NCBI GenBank assembly: GCA_937894585.1
Contig: CALBGO010000102.1
Location: 1 to 14,005 of the forward strand
DNA: 14,005 bases
Source: an uncultured Eubacterium sp.
GTDB taxonomy: Bacteria > Bacillota > Clostridia > Peptostreptococcales > Anaerovoracaceae
Direction of reading: 5' to 3'
This document shows, piece after piece, positions 6,401 through 13,851 of the stretch (its first letter is position 1; every line of letters begins with the position of its first letter). The notes under the pieces are model-generated. The model did no database searches and had not been told where the DNA came from. It saw only the letters and a program-made list of their open reading frames with translations. A program made the position numbers and the translations under genes.

Positions 6401-9400
6401 GAAAAAGGTGCAGCATATAAATTGAACTATGCTGTAAAGGATGAAGAAACCGGAATTAGCACCACTTATGAAGCAGAATTCAATCTGAGCTATACCAAAG
6501 GCGGTATGAATTATACCGATATTCATGTGAAAAAGGATATGACAGCAGATGATTATGCAGGCAAAATTGAGACGACGAAACCGAAGCTGGAAACAGGCGG
6601 TGAAGAAATTGATATTCTGGATCTAATCCTGCCGAATAAGAATATGGTGAAACTGAACAAGGATATCGTTGATGATTACGGAAAAGATGATATCTTTGCG
6701 AAGATTCTGCAGCCGATGACAGCGGTAGATCCAATGGATGAGGAAACTGATCCGGTAGCACCGGACGGCTGGACACTTACAAAAAAAGCGGATCGGTATC
6801 TTGCAGCCTTTGAAGAACCGCAGGTTGATGAAGAAGGAAATCCAATCATCGATGAGGGAACCGGTCAGCAGGTGACAAAGACAATCTATCAGATTTATGT
6901 CGATGATAACGGCAGCAGAAAATGGGTAAGCTGTGATGAAAACGGAGCCTTTGAAGATGTCAATATGCCGGCAGAGATTCCGGGGGGATATGCGAAAACT
7001 GATAAATCAGGGATGTATCAGGTCAGCAAGACCGATGCGCAAGGCATAAGCTATATGGTATGGGCGGTTGAAAATGGCAAAGGCCGCTGGGTAAACTGCG
7101 ATGAAGACGGTAATTTCTACAAATCCTATCATCAGGAATATCATTTTACTACAGCGCAGCATTTTGATTGCGCAGATGGCTTTGTATTCAGCTGGGATGG
7201 TATTGTAGTGGATGCGCTGGCAGACAATGAGGCGCAGACGGCAAAGACTATTGTTACAAATCCATGGGAGAAAGAACCGGAAATCACACATTCTGCTGCT
7301 TATACCTATGAGACAGAAGAAAATATTACAACCTTTATCGCTGAGCCGAAAGATCTGGCTCTGGTTTACTTCAAAACGAATGACGGCATTAAAACTTCGA
7401 TGATTTATCAGGGCGGTCAGACGATTACGACCATTTTAGTTTCTCAAAGTCAGCTGTATCAGTTCGGTGAGGACAGTAAACCGGAAGACACCACTTCTAC
7501 AGAAAAGCTGTTCCCGCTTGTTGAATTTACCAATGCTGACGGAGAAACAGAGTTGATTGAGTGGTGCAAAGATCTGACGCCGGACAATACGAAATTTGAA
7601 AGAGTTTTCGATGACAGCAACTTTGTAAAGGTGGACAGACTGGAAGTAAGCCCTGACAATAAAGATGAAGTGGCTTATCAGATTACGATTGTCAGCAATA
7701 ATCAGGACGAAGGAAAAGGCTTTAAGGTAACTTATCCGGATACCACAACGCTGCAGCCGGTAAAGGGAACAGATGATGGTAAAGATGCCGGAAAACTGAT
7801 TTTTACTTCCATTGAAGGCACGATGATGCATCCGATCGGAAGTCCTGTCTGCACCATTACAACCGACGAAAACGGGATTGCGACTACGCCAAACCTGCCT
7901 CTTGGCAAATACTATATCCAGGAAGTAAAATCCGGAAACGGCCATGTGAACAGCGGGCAGTGGAGAGAATTCAACTTGACCTACAAGGATCAGTATACTC
8001 CGCTTGTTTGGGATTTGGCAGAACTTGATAATGAGGCGGTTTCTGTGAAGATTGACCTGACAAAGCTGCTGGAGACCGGGTATAAGACAAAGGAATATCA
8101 GCCGGGCGGCGGTGCAGTCTTTGGTGTATTTACAGCAGAAAAGATGACTGCAAAAACGAAAACAGAGAAGAAAATTGACAGAAAATCCATTGAAGCCGAT
8201 ACACTGGTAGGCACGATTACCGTAATGGGTGATGGCAGCGGGACTACTGTTGCAAAGCTGCCGCAGGGAAGATATTATGTCAAAGAGCTTTCTGCCCCGG
8301 CCGGATACAAACTAAACGGTACAAAATACTACTTTGATGCTGTCGATGTACTATCTGCAGATCAGATTGATTTTGCATATAAAGATATTGGTGTAACCGG
8401 TTATGTATCCCATGATGGAAAAGGAAATACAGTTGTAAACATCGAAAGCAAATACAGCAAACCGATGAACAATCTTACGGTTGATGGCACAGAGTATGAT
8501 CTGATGCAGTCTGCAGCAAACGGCAATGTGACTGTTGAAAAGCTGAAAGGCAGAACCAGAACGAAAGTTACGGTTGCAGCAGGAAGCAGCAGCGCAATTA
8601 AATTCGCAAACGGTGCAGCTTTAACAGTCAATGCAGAGAAAACAGCCTATACAACTATTTTTGACGGAAAAGCGCCTACTAAATTAGAACTTGGCAGCGA
8701 AACAAATCTGACAAAAACGGTAGAGGGTACAAAGACCATTGTAAAATATCAGCCGAAAGTTACAAAGACTAACTTCCTTGGTGAAGTTACATTTAACTAT
8801 GTAGCTCCGAAAGCTGAAAATGAGCTGACAGAAGCTGATAAGGCAAAAACGACATCCCTGGCACTGACAAGCCCTGAAGGAACTTCTAAGGTAACTGCCG
8901 TAGTAAATTACAATTACGGTAAAGCGGATCTGACCTTTGACGGTACAGTAAACAGCATTACCGTAGATGGAAAGACGGTAGATGAACTTCCGGTATTAGA
9001 GCGGATTACAAAGACTCCGATTATTGACAAGGATACCGGAGAGCAGAAGAAAGATGAAAACGGCGAGCTGCTATTTAGAGAAACGGCAAAAGCGACAACA
9101 GCGGTCATCAATTTTGCTGACGGTGTGACTTTTACTTTAGCTTTTGATGAAATCGGAAACTTTACCATGTCTGATTCCGGGATGGCAGAAAAGGATCTGC
9201 AGACAGAAAGTAAGCTGGATACCAATGGTGATACAGGAAAGACCGGACCGATTGACTTTAAAAATACGACTGCCAAAACCTATGCAAGAAACAATACAGA
9301 TGCAGGTGTATTAAATATTACCATCGGTAGCATCAAAAATGATCGGCTGCCGGAAGAACCGACACCGCCGACACCGCCGGTCCCTGAAAATCCAAAAGGA

Positions 9401-10162
9401 AAAATTGAAATTACAAAAGTGGACATGGAAAGCGGAAAAACTCTTCCAGGAGCAGAATTTGAAATCTGGTCTGCAAAGAAGGAAAATGGAAAGTGGGTAA
9501 AAGACAAGGTGATCTTTACCGGAACAACCGGTGCGGATGGGAAACTGACCGTGGATCATCTGGATTATGCAGTTTATTTTTACCACGAAACCAAGGCTCC
9601 GGATGGTTACAAGGTTGACGGAGAGTATTACAAGGTAGAAGTGAATGCAGGACATGCAGTTGTTAAGGTGACGATGGATAACAGCAGGATTACCGGAAAC
9701 TTTGAACTCATTAAGGTGGATCAGGAGACCGGGAAACACCTTTCCGGTGCAGTCTTTGAAATACTCAATGCAGATAAGAAGGTCATTTATACAGGAACTA
9801 CCGGGGAAGATGGAAAGCTGACTGTGAAGAATCTGACACCGGGGAAATATTATTTCCGTGAGGTATCCGCACCGTCAGGCTATCTTTTGGACAAAACTTT
9901 GTATGAATTTACAATTACAAAGGACAAAGACGGCCAGACCGTGACTGTGAAGTTTAAAAACGAAGAAAAAGTCGGACATGTTGATGTGGAAACACCGGAC
10001 AAGCCTGACGACGGTGATGATGACAATGTAACCATCGCAACAGATGTACCACAGACTGGGGATACATCTAATCTAATTGCATATATTTTGCTTACACTGG
10101 CAGTTTTAGCGGGTACTTTTCTAACCGCACGAGTGCAGAACACAAGGAAAAATAAGAAATAA
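3461..10162 (+). CDS. Giant sortase-anchored thioester/Cna-B adhesin (SpaA-like)
   Basis: This is a cell-wall-anchored surface adhesin of 2233 residues. AAGGAGG lies 7 bases before ATG 3461. Domains in order: signal peptide (1 to about 36, cleavage after AYA); a thioester (TQXA-type) domain at about 95-350, where Cys105 in GYCLEHG and Gln176 in ATQNIIWEFQQG are the expected thioester pair for covalent attachment to host or matrix amines; a Pro-rich linker (about 354-372); Cna-B/SpaA-like domains at about 548-677, 687-840, 861 onward, 1443-1516, 1528-1629, 1979-2077 and 2080-2169; then VPQTG at 2196-2200, a hydrophobic helix and a basic RKNKK tail. Motifs such as IEITKVD and E(T/V)xAPxGY suggest Lys-Glu/Asn isopeptide-stabilised folds. 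No sortase is encoded nearby, so a host or distant enzyme must anchor it. The frame is intact throughout, arguing for selection. Confidence 0.9.
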   Translation: MLEQSKHPCLRRIMVLLLAFTVLATYMPQAALPAYAATKASVYDGKTLKGFDGKPYYPNQKGGGYYYAKFSNKEGTGFVYRLARATSAKKTIVVKTGKSSYQGYCLEHGAWMNAGATGYSADSQKELDKLLWMRPYSEKTLQGMRLAMLFGKQPGHTNKDVPVAGCNTDDWYWATQNIIWEFQQGLRTSVDSGLKARTGKYAMSANWFRDTVKGRPAGKIYDWMLSQMKKYVDIPSFTVKDADKIRSKHTIKLEPQADGTWVGTAKDTRSVNQDIRSTNKNIKITRNGNVYTIVSNVNPDTLKKPILAKKNIDVSKPKQDLLVWTTNQDSPIADSNHLQTVATGGDDPVEMYFRVTAEEEAPQPGEPQEPKLPSFNLDVEKLDKNPGFDQAAGTSHTGMGDAPLDATIDLLVDGEVVESKTLDVNGYSDEPFYFMPWDDISELDYEKVETEDPDTGAVTVDHYWRGSKTVSTAESGIPDGRFPDEKGGTRDHGTITYYAHCTNDGPIEYHITFENGTLTDEAEIDPENPQPMLDDTGEQAYVNDNFRGKLQIVKTKTDLDPFTPNNGSGKLEYSTKSKWTIQLLSGGFEDHPYIRVVPVKEGEAGYDEYANCYRVVRDNSGVPADAQNPLAVSKFGQIRVLDLPYGNYLVKEISADSNGYVLEEHEISITYDGELISTDTDNVPKKNKVQIVKVNSETGKTVRLNENAAFRIKYLGNPDLADPTASPNYGKYLPNGSDYNDGDGSGKNNYIFKCDENGQIVLPYMLEYGNYQLEEVTVPEGYFVGEYNEKGEGSNAEMPKDFEDAVVIYDSKGNKVTDFSNNGKIIFNKYKFSVTNQTPHQDGKDYVTYYLTVKMQNNPVKGKIEITKNGESLAGWLKDTFSGNSGYLAVWDKTRLKDATFNVYAAEDVLQLDGVQRIKAFDSKTDEEVSLEEVTRDHADQENAQSFWQKILETGEKILRWIGLDIGADNECKTEYVAKAEKGAAYKLNYAVKDEETGISTTYEAEFNLSYTKGGMNYTDIHVKKDMTADDYAGKIETTKPKLETGGEEIDILDLILPNKNMVKLNKDIVDDYGKDDIFAKILQPMTAVDPMDEETDPVAPDGWTLTKKADRYLAAFEEPQVDEEGNPIIDEGTGQQVTKTIYQIYVDDNGSRKWVSCDENGAFEDVNMPAEIPGGYAKTDKSGMYQVSKTDAQGISYMVWAVENGKGRWVNCDEDGNFYKSYHQEYHFTTAQHFDCADGFVFSWDGIVVDALADNEAQTAKTIVTNPWEKEPEITHSAAYTYETEENITTFIAEPKDLALVYFKTNDGIKTSMIYQGGQTITTILVSQSQLYQFGEDSKPEDTTSTEKLFPLVEFTNADGETELIEWCKDLTPDNTKFERVFDDSNFVKVDRLEVSPDNKDEVAYQITIVSNNQDEGKGFKVTYPDTTTLQPVKGTDDGKDAGKLIFTSIEGTMMHPIGSPVCTITTDENGIATTPNLPLGKYYIQEVKSGNGHVNSGQWREFNLTYKDQYTPLVWDLAELDNEAVSVKIDLTKLLETGYKTKEYQPGGGAVFGVFTAEKMTAKTKTEKKIDRKSIEADTLVGTITVMGDGSGTTVAKLPQGRYYVKELSAPAGYKLNGTKYYFDAVDVLSADQIDFAYKDIGVTGYVSHDGKGNTVVNIESKYSKPMNNLTVDGTEYDLMQSAANGNVTVEKLKGRTRTKVTVAAGSSSAIKFANGAALTVNAEKTAYTTIFDGKAPTKLELGSETNLTKTVEGTKTIVKYQPKVTKTNFLGEVTFNYVAPKAENELTEADKAKTTSLALTSPEGTSKVTAVVNYNYGKADLTFDGTVNSITVDGKTVDELPVLERITKTPIIDKDTGEQKKDENGELLFRETAKATTAVINFADGVTFTLAFDEIGNFTMSDSGMAEKDLQTESKLDTNGDTGKTGPIDFKNTTAKTYARNNTDAGVLNITIGSIKNDRLPEEPTPPTPPVPENPKGKIEITKVDMESGKTLPGAEFEIWSAKKENGKWVKDKVIFTGTTGADGKLTVDHLDYAVYFYHETKAPDGYKVDGEYYKVEVNAGHAVVKVTMDNSRITGNFELIKVDQETGKHLSGAVFEILNADKKVIYTGTTGEDGKLTVKNLTPGKYYFREVSAPSGYLLDKTLYEFTITKDKDGQTVTVKFKNEEKVGHVDVETPDKPDDGDDDNVTIATDVPQTGDTSNLIAYILLTLAVLAGTFLTARVQNTRKNKK
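6884..7126 (+). repeat. Degenerate internal protein repeat within the adhesin
   Basis: Two successive segments of about 55 residues share the pattern (I/M)Y...NG(S/K)(R/G)(K/R)WV(S/N)CDE(N/D)G(A/N)F. The key Trp residues are 1155 and 1210. This sits between the Cna-B-like blocks and suggests duplication of a small module of unknown fold, each copy with one Cys. Confidence 0.6.
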
Positions 10163-10167
10163 TGGGA

Positions 10168-10204
10168 TAATAAGAGACCTTTGTGCGTTTAAGGTCTCTT
10201 ATTA
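10168..10204 (+). terminator. Rho-independent terminator after the adhesin
   Basis: TAATAAGAGACCTT (10168-10181) pairs perfectly with AAGGTCTCTTATTA (10191-10204) across a 9-base loop, beginning 5 bases after the adhesin stop. The tail is AT-rich but not a pure T run. The loop contains the only canonical in-frame start (GTG 10183) for the methylase gene that follows. Confidence 0.8.
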
Positions 10205-10803
10205 ATACTACTGGATATTGCACGCCCTTCTTTCAGAAAGAAATTATTATTAAAAAGTACAATATAATTTATGCAGATCCTCCTTGGCAATATCAGAGGA
10301 ATTCAGCGCATGGTGCTGCTGAAAAACACTATCCGACCATGTCGATGGAGCAACTTATGAACTTGCCAATCCGAGAGTTGACAGACAGAAACTGCACACT
10401 GTTCTTGTGGGTAACATTTCCGATGCTACAAGAGGCATTTAAGATAATTGAAGCTTGGGGATTTACTTATAAAACCGTTGCTTTTGTGTGGATTAAGCAG
10501 AACAAGAAAAGTGAATCCTGGTTTTGGGGCCTTGGAGGCTGGACAAGGAGCAATGCAGAAATATGTTTACTTGCCGTTAAAGGAAAACCAAAGCGGATAT
10601 CTGCAAAGGTTCATCAGTTGATTATAAGTCATATTGAAGCGCATAGTAAAAAACCTGATGTTGTGAGAAGTAGAATTGTAGAACTTTTAGGAGATTTACC
10701 AAGGCTGGAATTATTTGCAAGACAGAAACCAATCGGCTGGGATGCCTGGGGCAATGAAATTGAAAGTGATATTTTGATTGAAGAGATACAGAAAGGGGAG
10801 TAA
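10183..10803 (+). CDS. MT-A70 family adenine DNA methyltransferase
   Basis: This is a SAM-dependent N6-adenine methyltransferase of the MT-A70 family, common on Firmicutes conjugative elements, where it probably methylates element DNA. The catalytic motif DPPW lies at residues 32-35 when counted from GTG 10183. Conserved stretches include LFLWVTFPMLQEA, FKTVAF-type YKTVAFVWIK, WTRSNAEICLLAVKGKPKR and GWDAWGNE. The start is uncertain. GTG 10183 is the only ATG/GTG/TTG/CTG before DPPW but lies in the loop of the preceding terminator with no good ribosome binding site. Family members usually begin close to the KKYNIIYADPPW segment, and at that position this gene has ATT (10249-10251). Either a rare ATT start is used or the native start was lost. 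The 37-aa ORF follows 5 bases after the stop. Confidence 0.88.
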   Translation: MRLRSLINTTGYCTPFFQKEIIIKKYNIIYADPPWQYQRNSAHGAAEKHYPTMSMEQLMNLPIRELTDRNCTLFLWVTFPMLQEAFKIIEAWGFTYKTVAFVWIKQNKKSESWFWGLGGWTRSNAEICLLAVKGKPKRISAKVHQLIISHIEAHSKKPDVVRSRIVELLGDLPRLELFARQKPIGWDAWGNEIESDILIEEIQKGE

Positions 10804-10808
10804 GGCAT

Positions 10809-10922
10809 ATGGATTTACAGAAAAATATTGAAAATTTGAGGAGAAAGGAACAGCATATCCGACTGTGTGCCTATATTAGAAAGCTGAGGGAAAGGGGAAT
10901 CGGAAATAATGATGACATTTGA
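10809..10922 (+). CDS. 37-aa basic peptide, unknown function
   Basis: This short gene runs from ATG 10809 to TGA 10922. A GGGGAGTAAGG ribosome binding site spans the methylase stop codon. The product is mainly charged (MDLQKNIENLRRKEQHIR, then CAYIRKLRERG) and likely helical. The gene overlaps the start of the DUF5688 gene by 14 bp, which suggests translational coupling. I do not recognise a family. Placement, ribosome binding site and overlaps argue that it is real; it could instead serve mainly to couple translation. Confidence 0.55.
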   Translation: MDLQKNIENLRRKEQHIRLCAYIRKLRERGIGNNDDI

Positions 10923-11844
10923 AGAGTTTAAAAACTATTTTGAGCATAGAGTCATGGATTTTATGCCGGAAACATTTAGAGAGGGAAAACTCATTTTGGA
11001 AAGAAAAGAAGTTCGAGGAGAAATGAAGCATATCGTAGGCATTAATATGCCGAATACTGATATTTCACCGATCTACTATTTAGAGGATATGTACAAAAGT
11101 ATTCGCGCAGGTGTTCCGGTTCAGGAAGTGATAAGTGGATATGCGGCACACTATGCCAGTGCCTATAAACATATTCCGAAGAATCTGTCTCTGGATTTGA
11201 GCAGCTTTAAAGCTATAGAAAATAAAGTATATTATCGTATTGAAAACTTCAAAAGAAATAGTAGAAAGCTGGAAAGCTTGGCCTACGAGAAAATTTTGGA
11301 TTTTGCAAAGGTATACTATCTTGCTGTCTCGCCGGAGTCTGATTTTTGTGCTCCGATTAATAACCAAATGATGGAAAAATGGGGATGCAATCTTGCCGAC
11401 CTGAAAGAAGCAGCTGAAGCAAATATTGCACATAACGCAGATATTCATGTAAAGGCTTTGGATTTCTCGAAAGCGGCGATTAATCAAGAGCCGGTTTTAA
11501 TAGATCATTTTGACTGCGAGACGGCAATTTACCTTGTATTAGACGGAAATTGTTTTCATGGAGCAACTGCTATGCTTTACCCTAGCACATTAAAAATGTT
11601 GGGAGAAAAACTACAAGATGATTATTATGTGCTACCATCCAGTCTTCATGAGTGTATTGTAGTTCCAAAGAAAATGGGTTTTGAACCGAGAGAACTCGGA
11701 AAGTATGTAAGGCAGGTTAACAGAGCGGTTGTTGCAGAGAAAGAACAGCTTAGCGACCACGTTTATGATTATAGCCGGGAAAGAGGAACATTGGAAATTT
11801 GTCCAGAATCTATAGAAAAGAAACGGAAAGAAATGGAGCGGTAA
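10909..11844 (+). CDS. DUF5688 family protein
   Basis: This is a 311-residue cytoplasmic protein that I recognise as DUF5688, a family carried widely on Clostridia ICEs with no established function. Diagnostic segments are the N-terminal MTFEEFKNYFEHRV region, the IYYLEDMYKSIRAG segment after the first beta region, and the C-terminal YVLPSSLHECIVVPK followed by LSDHVYDYSRE. There is no signal peptide or membrane helix. Two consecutive ATG codons (10909 and 10912) could start it, and an AAGGGG site lies upstream. It overlaps the 37-aa gene at its 5' end and is followed 2 bases later by the DUF3991/TOPRIM gene, so it is in mid-operon. The product may be part of a replication or transfer accessory set; that is guilt by association only. 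Confidence 0.82.
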   Translation: MMTFEEFKNYFEHRVMDFMPETFREGKLILERKEVRGEMKHIVGINMPNTDISPIYYLEDMYKSIRAGVPVQEVISGYAAHYASAYKHIPKNLSLDLSSFKAIENKVYYRIENFKRNSRKLESLAYEKILDFAKVYYLAVSPESDFCAPINNQMMEKWGCNLADLKEAAEANIAHNADIHVKALDFSKAAINQEPVLIDHFDCETAIYLVLDGNCFHGATAMLYPSTLKMLGEKLQDDYYVLPSSLHECIVVPKKMGFEPRELGKYVRQVNRAVVAEKEQLSDHVYDYSRERGTLEICPESIEKKRKEMER

Positions 11845-11846
11845 AA

Positions 11847-12764
11847 ATGGCTTTTTATACTGAAGAACTTATTGCCAAGGCTAGAGAGTTGGATTTGATT
11901 TCTTACTTAAAACTATATGATCCGGGAGAATTGATTTATCAGGGACCGAATTCTTATGTGATGCGAAGCCACGGCAGTCTGAAGCTTTCAAATGGAAAAT
12001 GGATGTGGTGGGCGAAAGGTATTGGAGGAATCAGTGCGCTTGACTATCTGGTAAAAGTAGAAGGGATTTCGTTTACAGATGCAGTAGGTAAGATTTTGAC
12101 ATTGGAAAAAATTTCCTTGCCAGAATCTCGTATGGAAAAAGAACGTGTACCGCTGGTTTTGCCGGAGCCATGTAAAAATAACAATCGTGTGGTAGATTAT
12201 CTGTTTCAGCGTGGTATTGATATGGAGATTATTTATGATTGCATTGGGAGGGGGCTTCTTTACGAAGCAATACCTTATCACAATGCAATTTTTGTTGGCT
12301 TTAATGAAAATGGAGAACCTGCTTATGCAGCATATAGAAGTACAAAACCGAATCGAATTTTAGGAGAAATCAAAGGTAGTGAAAAGTCATGGTCCTTTCG
12401 GTTTGCAGGGGAAAACAGCGAAATACTTCATGTGTTTGAAAGTGCTATTGATCTGTTGTCGTATCTTAGTTTAAAAAAATTGGAGCATGGAACTTGGAGA
12501 ACTCTTTCTTGTCTGTCTTTAGGAGGGATTGCAATCAGCAGAGAAAAAAAGCTTCCTCCTGCACTTGAAAATTATCTAAAGCAAAATTCGGAAGTTAGTG
12601 ATGTTTATCTGCATCTTGATAATGATGCTGCTGGGAGAAGGGCAGCGGTACAGATTAGCAGAATTTTGGAAAACAAGTATAACGTAGTGCTGGAATATCC
12701 GGCATTTGGAAAGGATGTAAATGATGAGCTGCAAAAACGGAAAGAAAACGGAAGAGAAGTCTGA
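11847..12764 (+). CDS. DUF3991/TOPRIM domain protein
   Basis: This is a 305-residue protein with an N-terminal zinc-ribbon-less, primase-like DUF3991 region (about 1-140, including YVMRSHGSLKLSNGKWMWW and GGISALDYLVKVEGISF) followed by a TOPRIM domain. The TOPRIM acidic residues are Glu198 in HVFESAIDLLSYLSL and Asp258/Asp260 in LHLDNDAAG, as expected for metal-dependent phosphoryl transfer. Such proteins resemble the DnaG/CHC2 primase-TOPRIM family and are common on mobile elements; a role in priming or DNA processing during transfer is inferred. The start is ATG 11847 with GGAG 8 bases upstream; the frame extends further back but without support. Its 3' end overlaps a 49-aa ORF by 44 bp. 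Confidence 0.85.
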   Translation: MAFYTEELIAKARELDLISYLKLYDPGELIYQGPNSYVMRSHGSLKLSNGKWMWWAKGIGGISALDYLVKVEGISFTDAVGKILTLEKISLPESRMEKERVPLVLPEPCKNNNRVVDYLFQRGIDMEIIYDCIGRGLLYEAIPYHNAIFVGFNENGEPAYAAYRSTKPNRILGEIKGSEKSWSFRFAGENSEILHVFESAIDLLSYLSLKKLEHGTWRTLSCLSLGGIAISREKKLPPALENYLKQNSEVSDVYLHLDNDAAGRRAAVQISRILENKYNVVLEYPAFGKDVNDELQKRKENGREV

Positions 12765-12870
12765 AGAAATTGTAATCTATTCGGTTTCAGAAATCAGAAA
12801 GGCTCTCGAAGCATTATCGGATGAAAGAATAATTAGAATCTTAATTGAGGAGAAGGAAGATGCAAGGTGA
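12721..12870 (+). CDS. 49-aa acidic helical protein, unknown function
   Basis: This short gene runs from ATG 12721 (a second ATG follows at once) to TGA 12870, with AAAGGA 6 bases upstream. The predicted peptide has a Lys/Glu-rich start and then the helical segment VSEIRKALEALSDERII. The first 44 bp overlap the end of the TOPRIM gene in another frame, and the last 11 bp overlap the JAB gene start, so it bridges the two. Together with the overlaps, its codons read like a true gene and leave almost no non-coding space between neighbours. I do not recognise the family. Confidence 0.6.
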   Translation: MMSCKNGKKTEEKSEEIVIYSVSEIRKALEALSDERIIRILIEEKEDAR

Positions 12871-13336
12871 ATTGGAAGTTGTAAATGTTAGGTTGACAAA
12901 AGAACGGAGTCTATATAGTGATGCATATATTAAAAGTTCTGAAGATGCTGTCCGGATTGTTTCGGAGGAACTAGCAAACTATGATCGGGAAGCGATGTGC
13001 ATCATTAATTTAAATAGTAAAAGCCAGCCTATTTGTCTAAGTATTGTAAGTGTTGGAACTCTTAATTACTGTGTAGTCAGTCCGAGAGAAATTTTTAAAG
13101 CCAGTATACTTGCAAATGCCGCTGCAGTCATTGCAGTGCATAACCACCCGAGTGGACACCTTGAACCATCTAATGAGGACATTTTAATGGCAAAAAGGCT
13201 TAATAAGGCCGGGAACCTGCTGGGTATTAAACTGGTTGATTTTGTGATTTGCGGTGAAAAGGGGGATTTTTTGAGCTTTCATCATACAGGGATGATGGAA
13301 GAACTATCACATGCAGCTTCAGATTGGGAGAGATAA
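12860..13336 (+). CDS. RadC-like JAB/MPN domain protein
   Basis: This is a 158-residue JAB (MPN+) metalloprotease-fold domain of the RadC/UPF0758 type. The metal-binding signature HNHPSG(x7)D is complete: His94, His96, Ser98 and Asp107 (HNHPSGHLEPSNED). The upstream helix-hairpin-helix region found in chromosomal RadC is absent, which is typical of the shorter versions on plasmids and ICEs. The start is ATG 12860 with GAGGAGAAGG just upstream; an in-frame TTG at 12845 is less likely. Despite the name, a role in DNA repair is not established for the family, and protease or other hydrolase activity has been suggested. The gene overlaps the 49-aa gene by 11 bp and is followed 2 bases later by the DUF3846 gene. 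Confidence 0.88.
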   Translation: MQGELEVVNVRLTKERSLYSDAYIKSSEDAVRIVSEELANYDREAMCIINLNSKSQPICLSIVSVGTLNYCVVSPREIFKASILANAAAVIAVHNHPSGHLEPSNEDILMAKRLNKAGNLLGIKLVDFVICGEKGDFLSFHHTGMMEELSHAASDWER

Positions 13337-13338
13337 AG

Positions 13339-13749
13339 ATGGAAGAAGGAAAACTTAAAGTGATGCTTGTCAGGCCAATGAGAAAGCCTGTGATGATTGA
13401 AATTGATGATTCTCTGGAGGCAATGCAGAAAGTGGTTGGTGGTCCGATTGAAGAATATGCTCCTTTTGATGATGATGTGTCGATTATTTGTAACGAAGAA
13501 GGGCTGCTTTTAGGACTGCCGCTGAACAGGGCAACGGAATTTGATGAGCTGGGACTTGTAAGGAATGCTGTTGCCGGAGATTTCTTCCTTTGCAATGCAC
13601 CGGCATGGAGTGAGAAGTTTCTGAGCCTGACAAAAGAGCAGGAGATAAAGTATATGGAACGATTTCAGTATCCGGAGGTGTTTTTTAAAAGTTCCGCTGG
13701 AATTCATGCGGAAAAAATTATTAGAGCACCAAAAGTTTATGAACGATAA
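13339..13749 (+). CDS. DUF3846 family protein
   Basis: This is a 136-residue soluble protein recognised as DUF3846, a family found mostly on Firmicutes mobile elements and without known function. Typical segments are KVMLVRPMRKPVMIEI at the N-terminus, the LEAMQKVVGGPIEEYAPFDD block, ICNEEGLLLGLPLNRA, and DFFLCNA in the middle. The start is ATG 13339, two bases after the JAB stop, with GGGAG upstream; TTG 13324 in the same frame is less likely. It is the last gene of the operon in this window. I see no terminator directly after it. Confidence 0.83.
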   Translation: MEEGKLKVMLVRPMRKPVMIEIDDSLEAMQKVVGGPIEEYAPFDDDVSIICNEEGLLLGLPLNRATEFDELGLVRNAVAGDFFLCNAPAWSEKFLSLTKEQEIKYMERFQYPEVFFKSSAGIHAEKIIRAPKVYER

Positions 13750-13836
13750 AAATTGAAAACAGGGAAAATGTAAAGTGATTTCTGTATAACTTTAGCAAGC
13801 AGACCCTTTTTACTCCTACCGAAGAAAAAGTGCTTG

Positions 13837-13851
13837 TCAGGGAATCCCTGA
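13837..13851. promoter_or_regulatory. 15-bp palindrome, possible operator
   Basis: TCAGGGA and TCCCTGA are perfect 7-bp arms around a single A. The palindrome lies in the gap after DUF3846, about 35-75 bases upstream of a predicted promoter. It is too tight for an RNA hairpin but suits a dimeric repressor; no regulator can be assigned. The rest of 13750-13885 shows no gene that I can support. Confidence 0.35.

Noticed and set aside
3519..10143. Many minus-strand open frames of 65-169 codons beneath the adhesin
   Set aside because: They are antisense shadows of a long coding region, lack ribosome binding sites and read as low-complexity Cys/Phe/Ser-rich sequence.
10228..10242. TTCTTTC-A-GAAAGAA inverted repeat before the MT-A70 gene
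   Set aside because: Only 7-bp AT-rich arms with a one-base spacer; could arise by chance and has no other support.
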